DNA from: Cokeromyces recurvatus
Taxonomy: Eukaryota > Mucoromycota > Mucoromycetes > Mucorales > Mucoraceae
Assembly: GCF_025118155.1 (NCBI RefSeq)
Contig: NW_026251387.1
Location: forward strand, 372,001-436,000
Direction: 5' to 3'
Length of the DNA stretch: 64,000 bases
Below are positions 24,715 through 35,868 of this stretch, piece after piece; positions within the stretch are counted from its first letter, which is position 1, and every line of letters begins with the position of its first letter. The notes beneath the pieces were generated by a model. It saw only the letters and a program-made list of their open reading frames with translations. It made no database searches and was not told the origin of the DNA. The position numbers were made by a program, and so were the translations under genes.

Positions 24715-27205
24715 TCACCAGTTAATCCATTCATTGTTATGGGCAGCTGGTTCTGATTCATCTTGCCATTCATTGACGTTATTACTATGGGTATTTTCAA
24801 GACCAGTCCATGAATTAGAGTGATCATTATGGAGAAGTGAAATTTCTTCAGGAACATAATTAGTATGACTTTCTTCAGAAACCCATCCTGAGTTATTGTG
24901 AGTAGTATCTTCAATCCAAGAAGGTGCATTATTGGTATGCACATCGTCTTCTTGCCATTCTTTGTCATTAATATGGTAATTAACATGACTATTGCTATCA
25001 GTTTCAGTTTCTTTGGATGTCCATCCACCAACATTATTATGTTCATTAGAGTCTTCAAACCATTCCTTGTCATTAACATGATAATTGGAATGCTCTTCAG
25101 TATTAAGTTCGGCTTCTTCTGATACCCATTCATTAGCATTATTGTGACTATCAGATTCTTCAACCCACTCACTATCATTTGCATGATATCCGGTGGAATT
25201 AGGTGTAGCATTATCTTTCTCGATATCTTCGGCAACCCAACCATTTTGATGGTTATTAGCGTCCTCTTCTACCACCCACTCACTGTCATTATAGTGATGT
25301 GTGCTAGCTACACCAGAAGCGTCACCTTGCCATTCACTATTGTTGTGGTTGTCAGCAGCAGTATCAATATCTTCGGTAACCCAACCATTTTGATGGTTGT
25401 TAGTGTCTTCTTCTGCTACCCACTCACTGTCATTTGCATGGTAACCAGTAGAGTTAGGTGTGACTTCATCTTTCTCAATATCTTCAGTGGTCCAGCCGTT
25501 GTGATGGTTATTAGCGTCTTCTTCTACTACCCACTCACTGTCATTATAGTGATGTGCGCTAGCTACACCGGAACCGTCACCTTGCCATTCGCTATTGTTG
25601 TGGTTGTCAGTAGCAGTGTCAATATCTTCGGTAACCCAACCATTTTGATGATTGTTAGTGTCTTCTTCTTCTACCCACTCACTGTCATTCGTATGATATC
25701 CGGTAGAGTTAGGCATAGCTTCATCTTTCTCGATATCTTCAGTGGTCCAGCCGTTGTGATGGTTATTAGCGTCTTCTTCTACTACCCACTCACTGTCATT
25801 ATAGTGATGTGCGCTAGCTACACCGGAACCGTCACCTTGCCATTCGCTATTGTTGTGGTTGTCAGTAGCAGTGTCAATGTCTTCGGTAACCCAACCATTT
25901 TGATGGTCATTGGCATCTTCTTCTGCTACCCACTCACTATCATTTGCATGATAACCAGTAGAGTTAGGTGTGGCTTCATCTTTCTCGATATCTTCAGTGG
26001 TCCAGCCATTGTGATGGTTATTAGCGTCTTCTTCTACTACCCACTCACTGTCATTTTGATGTTGATTAGTAGCACCTGTAGTTTGGTATTCATTTGTAGA
26101 ATCATTTGAATGCCAACTCTTTCCAGAAGCAGCAGTAGAAGTAGCACCATTTGCATGTTGTGCTGTGTCATCTTCATCTGTAGACCAAGAATGGCTAGCA
26201 TCATTTTTATGAGTAACAATTTCCTTTTCAGTTTCTTTATTTTTTTGTATATACTTTTTATAATCTTGTTCTAAGCTACTGATATAATCATAAAAGGATT
26301 GATCTTCTGCAGCTTTTGTTGTAGAAGAGTCTTCGTTGCTGTGTGAGTTTGTGTTTCCTGAAGTTAATTTCGTAATTTCATCTAATGTAGAGCTCCAATT
26401 GGAATCATTTTCATGACTTTCATTATTACTGCCATTAGCTTGAGTTTCTTCGTGAACATGATCAATATCTTTCTTGTTTGAAGATGAGGAAGACTTCGAG
26501 TTGGAAGCAGCTGTAGTAGTGGCTTGATCTTCTTTCTTATGAATTTGAAATGAAGTTGAGTCAGTTTCACAAAATTGACGTAAACCTTGACCAGAGAGAT
26601 GAAAATGGTAATCCCTTGAATTGTCATCAGTTAATACCAACGGAAATTCATGAGTTGCACCATCATTTGCGTCTAAACATATAACAAAGAATAATATAGT
26701 GTTAAGGTCGGAATTTAAAATTAAAATTAAAATAAAATTAATGACTTTTTACCAAAAGTGCCAATATATACTTGATTGGAAGGGGAATGACTATTCACTA
26801 AAGTAAGGTTGACTTGCTTTATATTGTCTGGTGCTTGCCATGCAACAATATGTTTACTCGACTCTTCAAAAGCAAGACCTAAAGAAAACAAAAATAAAAA
26901 TTACATAATTTTATTATTAATATACAACATAAAATAAGGGGTTGTAAAATATGAAAAAATATTACCTGCTGTATGTGGATAAGTAATCCTAAATCCTAAT
27001 AACGAGATAATATATTAATCCTCTAATAAATATAAGAACGTTTAAGCTAATATATACCTTCACAACTTGAGTCGACAGATGCGTCATTAGCATGATTAGC
27101 TACATCTGGTATATTGAAAAAAGGTGTAGCAGTAACAAAGTTGCCGTTTTGAAGTAATAAACTAGCTGCAAATGTTAAAGTTGCTAAATTTGATATCAAT
27201 TTCAT
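24715..27205 (-). CDS. Secreted Kre9/Knh1-like protein with long acidic Trp/His/Asn repeats
   Basis: Exons on the minus strand: 27058-27205, 26966-26995, 26753-26878 and 24715-26672, joining in frame to 753 residues. Residues 1-26 are a signal peptide (MKLISNLATLTFAASLLLQ). Residues about 50-130 read as the Kre9/Knh1 N-terminal domain of secreted fungal wall proteins: ITYPHTAG, IVAWQAPD, KQVNLTLVN, VYIGTFDAND and FPLVLTDD with a final YHFHLSG. From about residue 150 to the end is a repetitive, strongly acidic region built on NDSEW, NGW and EED units. It has roughly thirty Trp, abundant His and Asn, and no Cys that I saw. No GPI-anchor hydrophobic tail is visible; the protein ends EWINW. A cell-wall or extracellular-matrix role is inferred from the N-terminal domain; the repeat function is unknown. 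Confidence 0.88.
25130..26055 (-). repeat. Exact 255-bp tandem repeat encoding 85-residue units
   Basis: The marker CCCACTCACTGTCATT occurs on the plus strand at 25275, 25530, 25785 and 26040, a period of exactly 255 bp. Each unit encodes 85 residues: NDSEWVVEEDANNHHNGW, then a TTEDIEKDE spacer, NSTGYHANDSEW, NGWVTEDID and SEWQGDGSG. Copies differ by a few substitutions (ANDHQ/TNNHQ, ATP/AMP/VTP). The near-identity indicates recent unequal crossing-over, so copy number is likely polymorphic. Confidence 0.93.
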
Positions 27206-28083
27206 ATTATATTTTTTCTCCTTTTTTTGTTTTGTTTTTTGTTTTCTGTTGTGCTGTGTAGACTATAAAAAAGGAAAAAAAAAATACTTTTGCTCAATAA
27301 AAAAAAAAAAAAAAAAAAAAAGAAAAGAAAAAAGAAATAGTTGAAAGCGGAAATGTAAAAATATTGTTTATTAACAAATAGCTATAATTATTAGATTCTA
27401 TTTTTGTATTTTGTTACACGTAAATAAATTGGTACCGCACTTTTTTTTTTTTCTTTTATTCAATAGAAATGAGTCAATTAAAGCAATAAATAGTTCTAGA
27501 TTAGTTGCTGAAATAAAACGAAAATATGGGTCCAGTTAAATAAGAAACAATACGCTTAATTTTGAAGTTTCTCTTTTTAAGGTAATTTTGTTATTTTTAG
27601 TCTTTATGTATGTAGTCGTTGAGTAGCTTTTTAATTACCTTAAAACTACGCATATAAAGGTTTCACTGTTATTATTATACTCACTCATTAGTAGGTATTA
27701 AAAATATATGTTACAACAACATACTTTCCGTTCCTTCTTCTTTTACTATATATACCTTGCCTTTTATGGCATTTAAGCATATTATTTTTCTATTTTCTGT
27801 CTTTTGTTTTATATATAAGCACATAGGTTTTATTAAGGTTTCCAATAATATAAGTTTTATTGCTGCTCTTTATTACAAGTAGTCATTCTATTTTTTTTTT
27901 CTTTTTTCTTTCTGTTTTATTATCTACCTAACCTCTTTCAAAGAAAATCAATAACTATAAATCTATGAAGAACTCCGTTCGCGCAGATAGTTTTTTATTT
28001 TATTTTATTTTATTTTATTTTATTTTATTTTATTATTTCCTTTTTTTTTTGAATTAGATCATCATTAATTAATTAAAACTTGA
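27206..28083. other. Divergent intergenic promoter region
   Basis: This separates the minus-strand Kre9-like gene from the plus-strand helical protein gene. It holds an A-run near 27299-27321 and, close to the second gene, a (TTTTA)n array at about 27992-28034 followed by a T-run. No ORF of interest is seen. Confidence 0.5.
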
Positions 28084-28446
28084 ATGAATCAAGCACAGTT
28101 AGAAAAAGCACTTCATGATTTACCATCATCCTCATTAATTACAGAAATTCCCGAAATTCAAAACGCGATTGCTCATCTCTTGAAATCTAACCAAGAAATG
28201 CGAGAATTTGATCCAGAAAGTAAAGACTCTGAGTTAGTTCAAGCAATTCAAGAAAATAAGGATTTAATTATGCGAAAAGAAAAACAAGTTGATTTAACAC
28301 TTCAAGTTATTCGAGAACGTTTAGGTGAAGCTGCTTGGAGAGAGATGGGAAGCAATGTAAAAGAGTTTAGAGAGTTATATGCTGAGCAATTAAAAGCTGA
28401 ACGTAATGTGCAGAAGGATGCAGAAGAAAACGGCGTATTTTTATAA
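28084..28446 (+). CDS. Small helical protein of unknown function
   Basis: Single-exon ORF of 120 codons. It is almost entirely charged and helical, with short runs such as QLEKALHDLPSS, IQNAIAHLLKSNQEM, ELVQAIQENKDLI and EFRELYAEQLKAERN. There is no Cys, membrane segment or signal peptide. The balanced amphipathic pattern and solvent-type composition suggest a genuine small coiled-coil or helical-bundle subunit, not a random frame. I do not recognise the family. The gene converges on the helicase gene, whose stop lies only 172 bp away. Confidence 0.75.
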   Translation: MNQAQLEKALHDLPSSSLITEIPEIQNAIAHLLKSNQEMREFDPESKDSELVQAIQENKDLIMRKEKQVDLTLQVIRERLGEAAWREMGSNVKEFRELYAEQLKAERNVQKDAEENGVFL

Positions 28447-28618
28447 ATAATATACGTAATAAAGAAAAAAAAACGATATCCTTTAAATGTATACATTTAT
28501 TCTGTTTTTTTTATTTTATATTATTTATTTATTTATATATGTATGTATACACATATAAAAGATGAAAAGATGTATGTATACGCATTATAAATATTTATGC
28601 ATATAAAGTAAACAATAG

Positions 28619-31600
28619 CTAATTAGGTTGGCCTGGCCACGCTGGTTTTTCTGAACCATCAAATTCACCATAAAAACGATTCGATCCAACTACTTTATGT
28701 TGAGTACCTCCAATAAGTGCATCACATTCTGGACACTTGGAAATCTCAGTAGCGCCTCCACAATCCCCAACATAATACGGGTGTTGATTTGGACAGACAA
28801 ACCAACGACCGCCAACGATATTATGTGCTGCTTGTTGTCTAGTTTCATCATTCATTGCATTAATGATTTGTGCCTTTTCATGATATGATAATTTTTGTCG
28901 TTCCTGTTCTAAGCGTAATTTGATGGTATTCACTAAAGTAATCTCTGTCTTAATATATTTATTATAACGGAGTGCAGTGTAAATTGCTTTCTGACATGTA
29001 GGGCATTCCCATAGTTTAATAGCAGTATGTTGTCCGTTCATAGATTGTGTTTCAAAATATTTATCTAATGCTTCAACTGAAAATACTATATATGTATGCG
29101 TAATATTTAATTTACATAAGAAGTAATGTCATCATGTATAAACTTACCACATCCACATTCAGGTAACATGTATGCTTTTTCATCTTTGTCAAATTCAGAT
29201 AAAGTGCGAAGTGAAATAGAACATTTCAGATCACCTGAACAAATAACACAAGGTGGACAAGGCTCTCCACATAATCCAGCACATTGATGTCTAAAAAGAA
29301 AATGTAAATAAACGTAATTGTTTTTTTTTTCTTTGAGAGACTTACGAGCAAGATAATCTTTTACGGCATGGTTGATAACAGGGTGGTCGATCACAAATCT
29401 AATTTTTACGTATTAGAATAATTTAAGCGTGTATATGTGCATACATACTTTATAACATTTCCTTGTACACTTATAATGATCACATTTGTAAGGACATTCG
29501 CTAACACAACGAATACAGTCTCTCCAACATTCTCTACCACATTTATATCCATGAGAGCAAACATAGTTGCATCTTTCCATACATCGTTCAGTATGCTCAT
29601 TTGGATTAGCGCAACCTATATAGTAGATGTTAATATTTAATATTTACACGACTCATGACCATATATGTATATATTACCCTTTGCACATCGATGGCCACAG
29701 ATTAATTGTTTAGGACAATTGGCAATACAGTTATCACGGCTATGGTTATGAATGGCATTACACTATAATCATAAAAAAAAAAGCAAACAGTTAGTAAAGA
29801 TGTATATACGGATGCAAATATATTTCAATATACTAACAAGATTAGGACATTTATGTCCACATTCTAATAACTGGTTACAATTTTCTAAACAAAGTGGCTG
29901 ATCTCCACACTTTACAACAGCCTCATGACCACATTTCAATATGGTATTCTTTGTTACTTCACATCGTATTTTTTGTGACCTTGATTTATAACATTCTACC
30001 ATAGTCTCATGTCCACATCCAAAAGTAACACTTACAAGTTCTTGGCATTTTATTTGCTCAATATTTTGAATAGTATGGCAGACCCCAACATAACTATGCC
30101 CACAGGATAATTTAACTTTTGTCTCTATCATACAAGGTGGACACGAACCATTTTGTGAGCACTCGAAACATTTTTTAGGACAAGCATGTTTACATTTAGA
30201 AGGACGAAGACGATTGCAAGGCTCATAACAAATGACTTCACTGTGATCCATAAAATGGCACTCCTCTTTACAGGCATGTCCATCACTCATCAAAGTTGCA
30301 CAGGGTCGTTGGCAACCACCATTCTTTACCTTATCAAAGTCTTCCCATCGACCGGCAAAAATAGTATCTCCATGCGTATGACAAGTGAGTTGAATGGACG
30401 ATCCATAAAGATGGCAATCTTTCATGTAGTTTGCAAAATCATTCCAACGTGGATGAACACGATCTACACCTGGTTTACCAATTACAAATAATCCATATCT
30501 AGCACGCGTCAGAGCATTATAAACAAGATTGTATGGTGATGAAGAGTGACCTGGTGTTGCTGTACTAATAATGACAAAATTATCTTCACGACCCATATAT
30601 TTCTCTATAATATCAAGTTTAATCTTTGCTATATTACTCTTAAAACAAGTTCGCTTAGGCGCTTCATCGCGTAAGATATGGCGAATTAAATATTTTTGTA
30701 ATAAACATGTGGTTAAGATGGTAATACTTGCGTTGTTATAAGGCTGCTGACTGAGATACACAGCAAAGAAGGCCACATAGCGTGCCTCATCAACTTCTGT
30801 ATTTGTTACAGCAGTAGTCAACAGTTTAGAATAATGGGTATCAATCGTATGATCCGCTGTAGGCGGTTCATAATTTAAATAGAATGAACGTTGACTAATA
30901 CCATAAAGAGGTTCGAGCTTGCTATATCTACCATCTACCATATTTTCATTACATGAGGCAAGATGTGCTGTGATAAGTAATGAAGAATTTTCTTCTTTAG
31001 TACTATTAAATTTATCTACAATGCTGGCAACTTTGGAATGCATACGCCATTGTTCTTCTAAAAGTACCATTTCACTTGTTGAATTCTTCCAACGTTCAAA
31101 TAAGGAAACATCCAAGTTACGTGGATTACCGGCAAGTGTTGGATTTATGATACGAGGCTTGGAGAATTTACCATTTGTGCCCAAAAGAATAACATGTTCA
31201 GTACGAGAGCCAAGGATGCTAGAAGCTACAGTAGATTCTAATATATCAGAGGCCTCATCAACGATAACAGCACGCGGCCATAATGTGGAGACCCAGTCCC
31301 GATGTGCTGCAGCAAAATCTGCAGTCATACCAATAGCACGATTGAAGCGGCAAAGGAAAGAGCATTTTTGCACAATTATTTCATCAATTGATTGAGCTAA
31401 TTTAACCTGCTTCTGTAATAAAATCTCAATTTCTTTATCAATATAGTCAATAAGCACCTTTGATAAATTGTTAATTAATGTAGTCTTTGCTTCGTCTGAA
31501 ATCAACCAAATTTTTTCAGGCGGTACAGCTCTCCAGACATCTAACAGAGCACAACGCAAACTGGATCCTGTAGCTTCAGAATTTTCAAATGGCCAATTTT

Positions 31601-34600
31601 TAGAATCAGCGATAGATAAAATAGGTGTATTATTGTTGGCAATAGAAGTAAATCGATTACGAATGATATTAGAACTTAATAAGGGAAGAAGACCACGTCC
31701 ACCCTTTTGAAGATAGGCATTTTCCAAACACCATTGTGCGTGTGTGTTGGCTTTATATTCATTAAACATAGTTGCATAGTTTTTGGTACGTTTATCATTA
31801 GATGCCCAAGCACACCATATCTTTAAGATGCGGTTGCTAAAGTGCTCCTGTTGATTGTTATCTGTATACCCCTTTTCAAGAGCTGATAGATAAGCAGGTG
31901 CAATTGCTCCTAAAAGTACAGCAGGATCATGCTCCAAGGCTTGAAAACGTGCTTTAAACAAAGTGTTCAACTTACTTTGATTCTTGGAGAGCTGATGTTC
32001 TAACTTTTGATATTGACGATAGTTAGAATCTGTCGTATTTGGAATAGCAAGACGTGTAGCTTGTTTGCTTGCAAGTGATTCAATAAGAGGTTCTCTACCA
32101 AAACGAACGATATCTGGTATTTGATTTACAATCTTGGACAAAATATCATCCAAAGTAAATTGATTTTTTGTAATAATTAAAATAGGTTGATGGAATTGGC
32201 CAGAGGTTAGCGCTTTACTCATAAGCTGTACTAATTTACTTGCTAAAAACGTTTTACCAGTACCTGAAGCCCCTGAAATGACAGCAATACGATGTGTTAA
32301 TGCAAATTGAATAGCATTTACCTGACTTGGTGAAAGACTATAGAGTGGAGGACGTTTAGAAGGAGCCACTTGCTGCCATTGAGCTGAATAACACGGCCAG
32401 TTTCCTTCACTTAGTCGTACACAATGATTCCCATTCTTGGCCATAATACATGAAATATCAATTTCAGAATCAGCAAGATAATCAGGAATTGCATCCTCAT
32501 TGGTTGTAACCACTCTATCATAATACTCCGCATTCCAGGAAGATAATTGAGATTGAGTGAGAACATTTTTAGAGGCTAATATTCGAGGTGTAATCACTTG
32601 AGAGAAATGCTTCTTATCTAAATTAATATATTCACTACGAAGCCATTTAAGTAATGAGAATACAGAGGTAGCATTGATATTAGATGTAATAATTGAATAT
32701 TTGGCGTCCCAATCTATCTTTGATAAATCCTCTTTATGAACATGAATTGATACCATACGAATAACAGAGGCACTTGTTCTAGAATGATTAGTAATTGCAT
32801 AAATAGCATGACCCAAAATAGCTGTTTCTGCGATCCTCTTTATAACACTAGTAGGGTTCTGTGTACATTCATTTTCTGGAAGTAATAAGACAAGTGAGCC
32901 TTCCTTAAAATGTCCCATAATTTCATCATTCTTTTGAATCTTCCCAAGTTGAAAAACAATGCATGGCTCAGAGGATGACATAGACAAAGTAACGGATTTT
33001 GGAATAGTCTGCTCGTAAACTGCACATTCTGGGATCTGAAACTTAGTTGGAGGTATACCTTTAAACAATTCTCTAACGACTCTCTGTAAAGGACTTACGA
33101 GTTCATCTCGTAACATGACAAAATGATTTAAAATATAGTTACGTAAATCAAGGTTTGGCCATGGGTTGTGAACCTTGTTAGCTATAGTAATTTCTCTTTT
33201 CGATTCACATAGCTGAAGCATATTAATATTCTCGATTTCTTCAGAAACGATTACTTCAGCTATAGGTATAGAAGGTAAATAGTCGTGTAATTCATGATAG
33301 AAACTATCATCTGAATTTTCCTCAGGTAAAACCTCTGTAAGACGAAGATATTTGATTAGATCACTATGTTTTTCTACATCAATCACTTTCTGTAGTGATT
33401 CATATATTTGTGAGATATCTGATAGAGGTAAGTCGTTTTTAATATTAGGATAGTAGCGGGACATGAGAACGATAAACTTAAGGACGACATAGAGATCATC
33501 TGGTAGTTGGACATAAGATTGAACATATCGAGTAAGATAATAAATGAAAGTACTCCAAGCGTCATGTATTTTTCGAGCAGTTTCAAACTTTAAGTGATTT
33601 GATTCATAATCCATAACAAGTATAAGTGATTTTAGCAACAATTCAAAAGTACGTAAAGACATTTCATGAAGATTACGATTAAGAATAGTTTCCACCTTCT
33701 TTTGAAATCCATTGATAACACTTCGAATATTTGGTTTACTAATTACAGAGTAAAAATAGATTAAAAACTCTTTGTCCTGAGGTGAATAATTATTTGCCAT
33801 AGGTATATAGGACGAAGGCATCATAATAACGGGGGTCATGTGCTGCATAGATTGTGAGGGCAACATAGTAGGCCTCCAAACGTTAGTTGGCTGTTGATTA
33901 AAGCCAAAAGCGACTGAGTTTATATTTTCATCAGGATTCCAAGCAGATGTATTATTATCGTCGATAGCCCAGTTAGGTGTAGTTCCACTAGCAACATCAG
34001 AATAACTTTTCTTTACTTCTTGAGGAACATTTTGAAAAGACACATCTAACTGTTCAGGCTTAGCGGAATACGTATCCTCGGCGAAGAAAGCGCTTTGCGG
34101 TAACCATTCTGAACGTTTCTTTTCTTTTGAAGCTGTTTCTAATTCTAAATCTAAACCTTCTTCCCATGAATTTATAGCCTCATTTTTTAGATCTTCAAAT
34201 TTTCCTGCAGCAGGTGTATATTTAACAAAACCAAGTGAATCAACAGTAGATTGTCTTGTTCGAGTGTGTGACAATGTATCAGGTGAAGGCTCAGAATGGA
34301 CATTCTCTGATGCAACATTTTGAATATGTGTTGTACTATCACTAGAATGTTTATTAGTATGCCAATTATTAGATCGGTTTATAATAAATGGAGAAAAGTT
34401 CTTTGTATTTTCTTTCTCGCTTCCTTGAGAATGGGTATATTGTTGATCATTTGTTGGCACTGGTTCGCTAACTTTATTGACATTCTGACTATTTTTTTTT
34501 TTAAAAAAAAAGAAAAGAATAAAAAAAAAAAGAGTTGTCAATGTAATGAAGTATAAATCAAAACCTGATAAAACTCACAAGAAATGATCTTCATTATATG

Positions 34601-34962
34601 CCGAAATGGGAGCAGATGAAGTTGAGTAGTCTTTATCAATTGATGACTTAACAAGTACATTACTAATAAAATAGTATAATGAGGATTTAAACTGCAAAAT
34701 AAACAAAATGTCAAATTTACGAATTATAACTATTATCCTTTTTTGGTTTGTTTGATTGAACGTTCATAAAACTGTTTTCGTTCAAGGTATTTGATTTCTT
34801 AAGTATTTTAGGTGGAGTCAAATCATCCATAGATATGATTTCTGTTTGAGAGTTTTTTTTTTCAAGTACATTAGGAGAATTTGATAATCCTTTTGAATAA
34901 TGTAAGAGGATTGTACTATTAGCTAAAGCCACTCTTTTGAGATGCTCAAGCTGATCCTCCAT
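28619..34962 (-). CDS. ZNFX1-like SF1 helicase with NF-X1 and RZ-type zinc fingers
   Basis: Exons (minus, 5-prime to 3-prime): probable 34762-34962, 34579-34691, 29838-34488, 29678-29762, 29449-29615, 29346-29398, 29148-29290 and 28619-29076. They join in frame to about 1956 residues, close to human ZNFX1. Residues about 105-350 are disordered. A helical armadillo-like region follows, then a UPF1-type helicase with Walker A GASGTGKT (Lys near 850), DEAS (near 1180), QWRM and ALTRAR. A series of Cys/His-rich NF-X1 fingers (CGHKCP, CGHRC, CSHGYKC) comes next. The C-terminal RZ finger reads WFVCPNQHPYYVGDCGG then CPEC. The family (animal ZNFX1/ZNFX-1, fission yeast Hrr1) acts in small-RNA inheritance, heterochromatin RNAi or RNA sensing. 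The first exon junction is weak (donor GTTCAA), so the N-terminus is provisional. Confidence 0.88.
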
Positions 34963-35868
34963 TTTTTATATATTTTGATAATCGCAAGATGATTAAGAAA
35001 AAAGAACAAGATATAGGCTTGAACATATGCATCTTATAGCAGTAACATTTTTTTTTAAAAAAAAAAAATAAAAAATAAAAAATTGTGACAGGAAAAATAA
35101 AATATATGAATATATTATGGCTTGAAACAAAAAATAAAATAAAATAAAATAAAATAGGTACACAGTAATCATTTTAAGAGATTTGCCATATTATTAAATT
35201 AGATAGTGTTAATGTTATTACTAAGCGTATGATAGACTTTATATAGAAAAAAAACTTATCAAAGATTAGCATTACAAATCAAGTAAAAATAAGTTCAATT
35301 TGATTTGTTATTGCAGGTTCTTATGTCTCTTAGGTAAACACATTGTAGCAATGTCTAAATTAAGTTCAAAAATAGGTTTCTTCTTATTAACTATGAAACC
35401 TGTAATAAACGTATAAAACTCTCTCTTTTTTTTTTTTTTCTGTTTAAATAAGCGGAGCAAAATGAAAAAGAAAAGAAAACAAGATTACACAAAAGTTTAT
35501 CATTGTTAAAAATAAACTATATTCTTGCACTTAACTCTTTTTTTTTTTTAATTTATACAAAAGAAGTGAAGATTATTTATTTTAGTTTATAAAACACAAG
35601 TATATAATTCGCTTTATATTGTACTTATTTGCTTTATATTGCACTTATTTGCTTTTAGTAGGAGAATGCGGAAATAATAAAACAAAATTTCAGCTAATAT
35701 CTAGAAAAAAATAACAATAGAAGACAAAATTATGGGGGAGAAAAAAAAAAAAAAAAAAAACTTGAAACTCCTTTTCTTATTTGTTCTTAAAGATTACACA
35801 CATATAAATTTATAGTTCATTTTTTTTTATTCTTCTTCTTTCTCTTTTCTCTTGAAATTAATATCATT
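34963..35868. other. Divergent intergenic promoter region
   Basis: Lies between the helicase gene (minus) and the LRR gene (plus). It contains an AAAAT pentamer array near 35132-35156, a 21-bp direct repeat (GCTTTATATTG, ACTTATTT) at about 35610-35653 and an A-run near 35741-35760. The last 60 bases before the LRR ATG are pyrimidine-rich. No gene is seen. Confidence 0.5.

Noticed and set aside
24618..25244. Second minus-strand frame of 208 codons overlapping the Kre9-like gene
   Set aside because: It is an alternative reading frame of the same repeats with no start context or domain.
25275..26055. Regular repeats considered as a CRISPR array
   Set aside because: The 255-bp tandem units are coding, have no spacers, and occur in a eukaryotic intron-containing gene.
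25144..26109. Plus-strand 321-codon hydrophobic frame (repeated VIIVMCASYTG-type units)
   Set aside because: It is the antisense of the 255-bp repeat in the Kre9-like gene. The minus frame has a signal peptide, introns in phase and a known domain, so the plus frame is a by-product of the repeat.
30919..31395. Plus-strand 158-codon frame inside the helicase gene
   Set aside because: It is antisense to the helicase motif region, with no domain and no promoter.
34490..34541. TTG-initiated hydrophobic start (LFFFILFFFF) for the helicase
   Set aside because: It is the T-rich 3-prime end of an intron. A spliced exon at 34579-34691 joins in phase instead.
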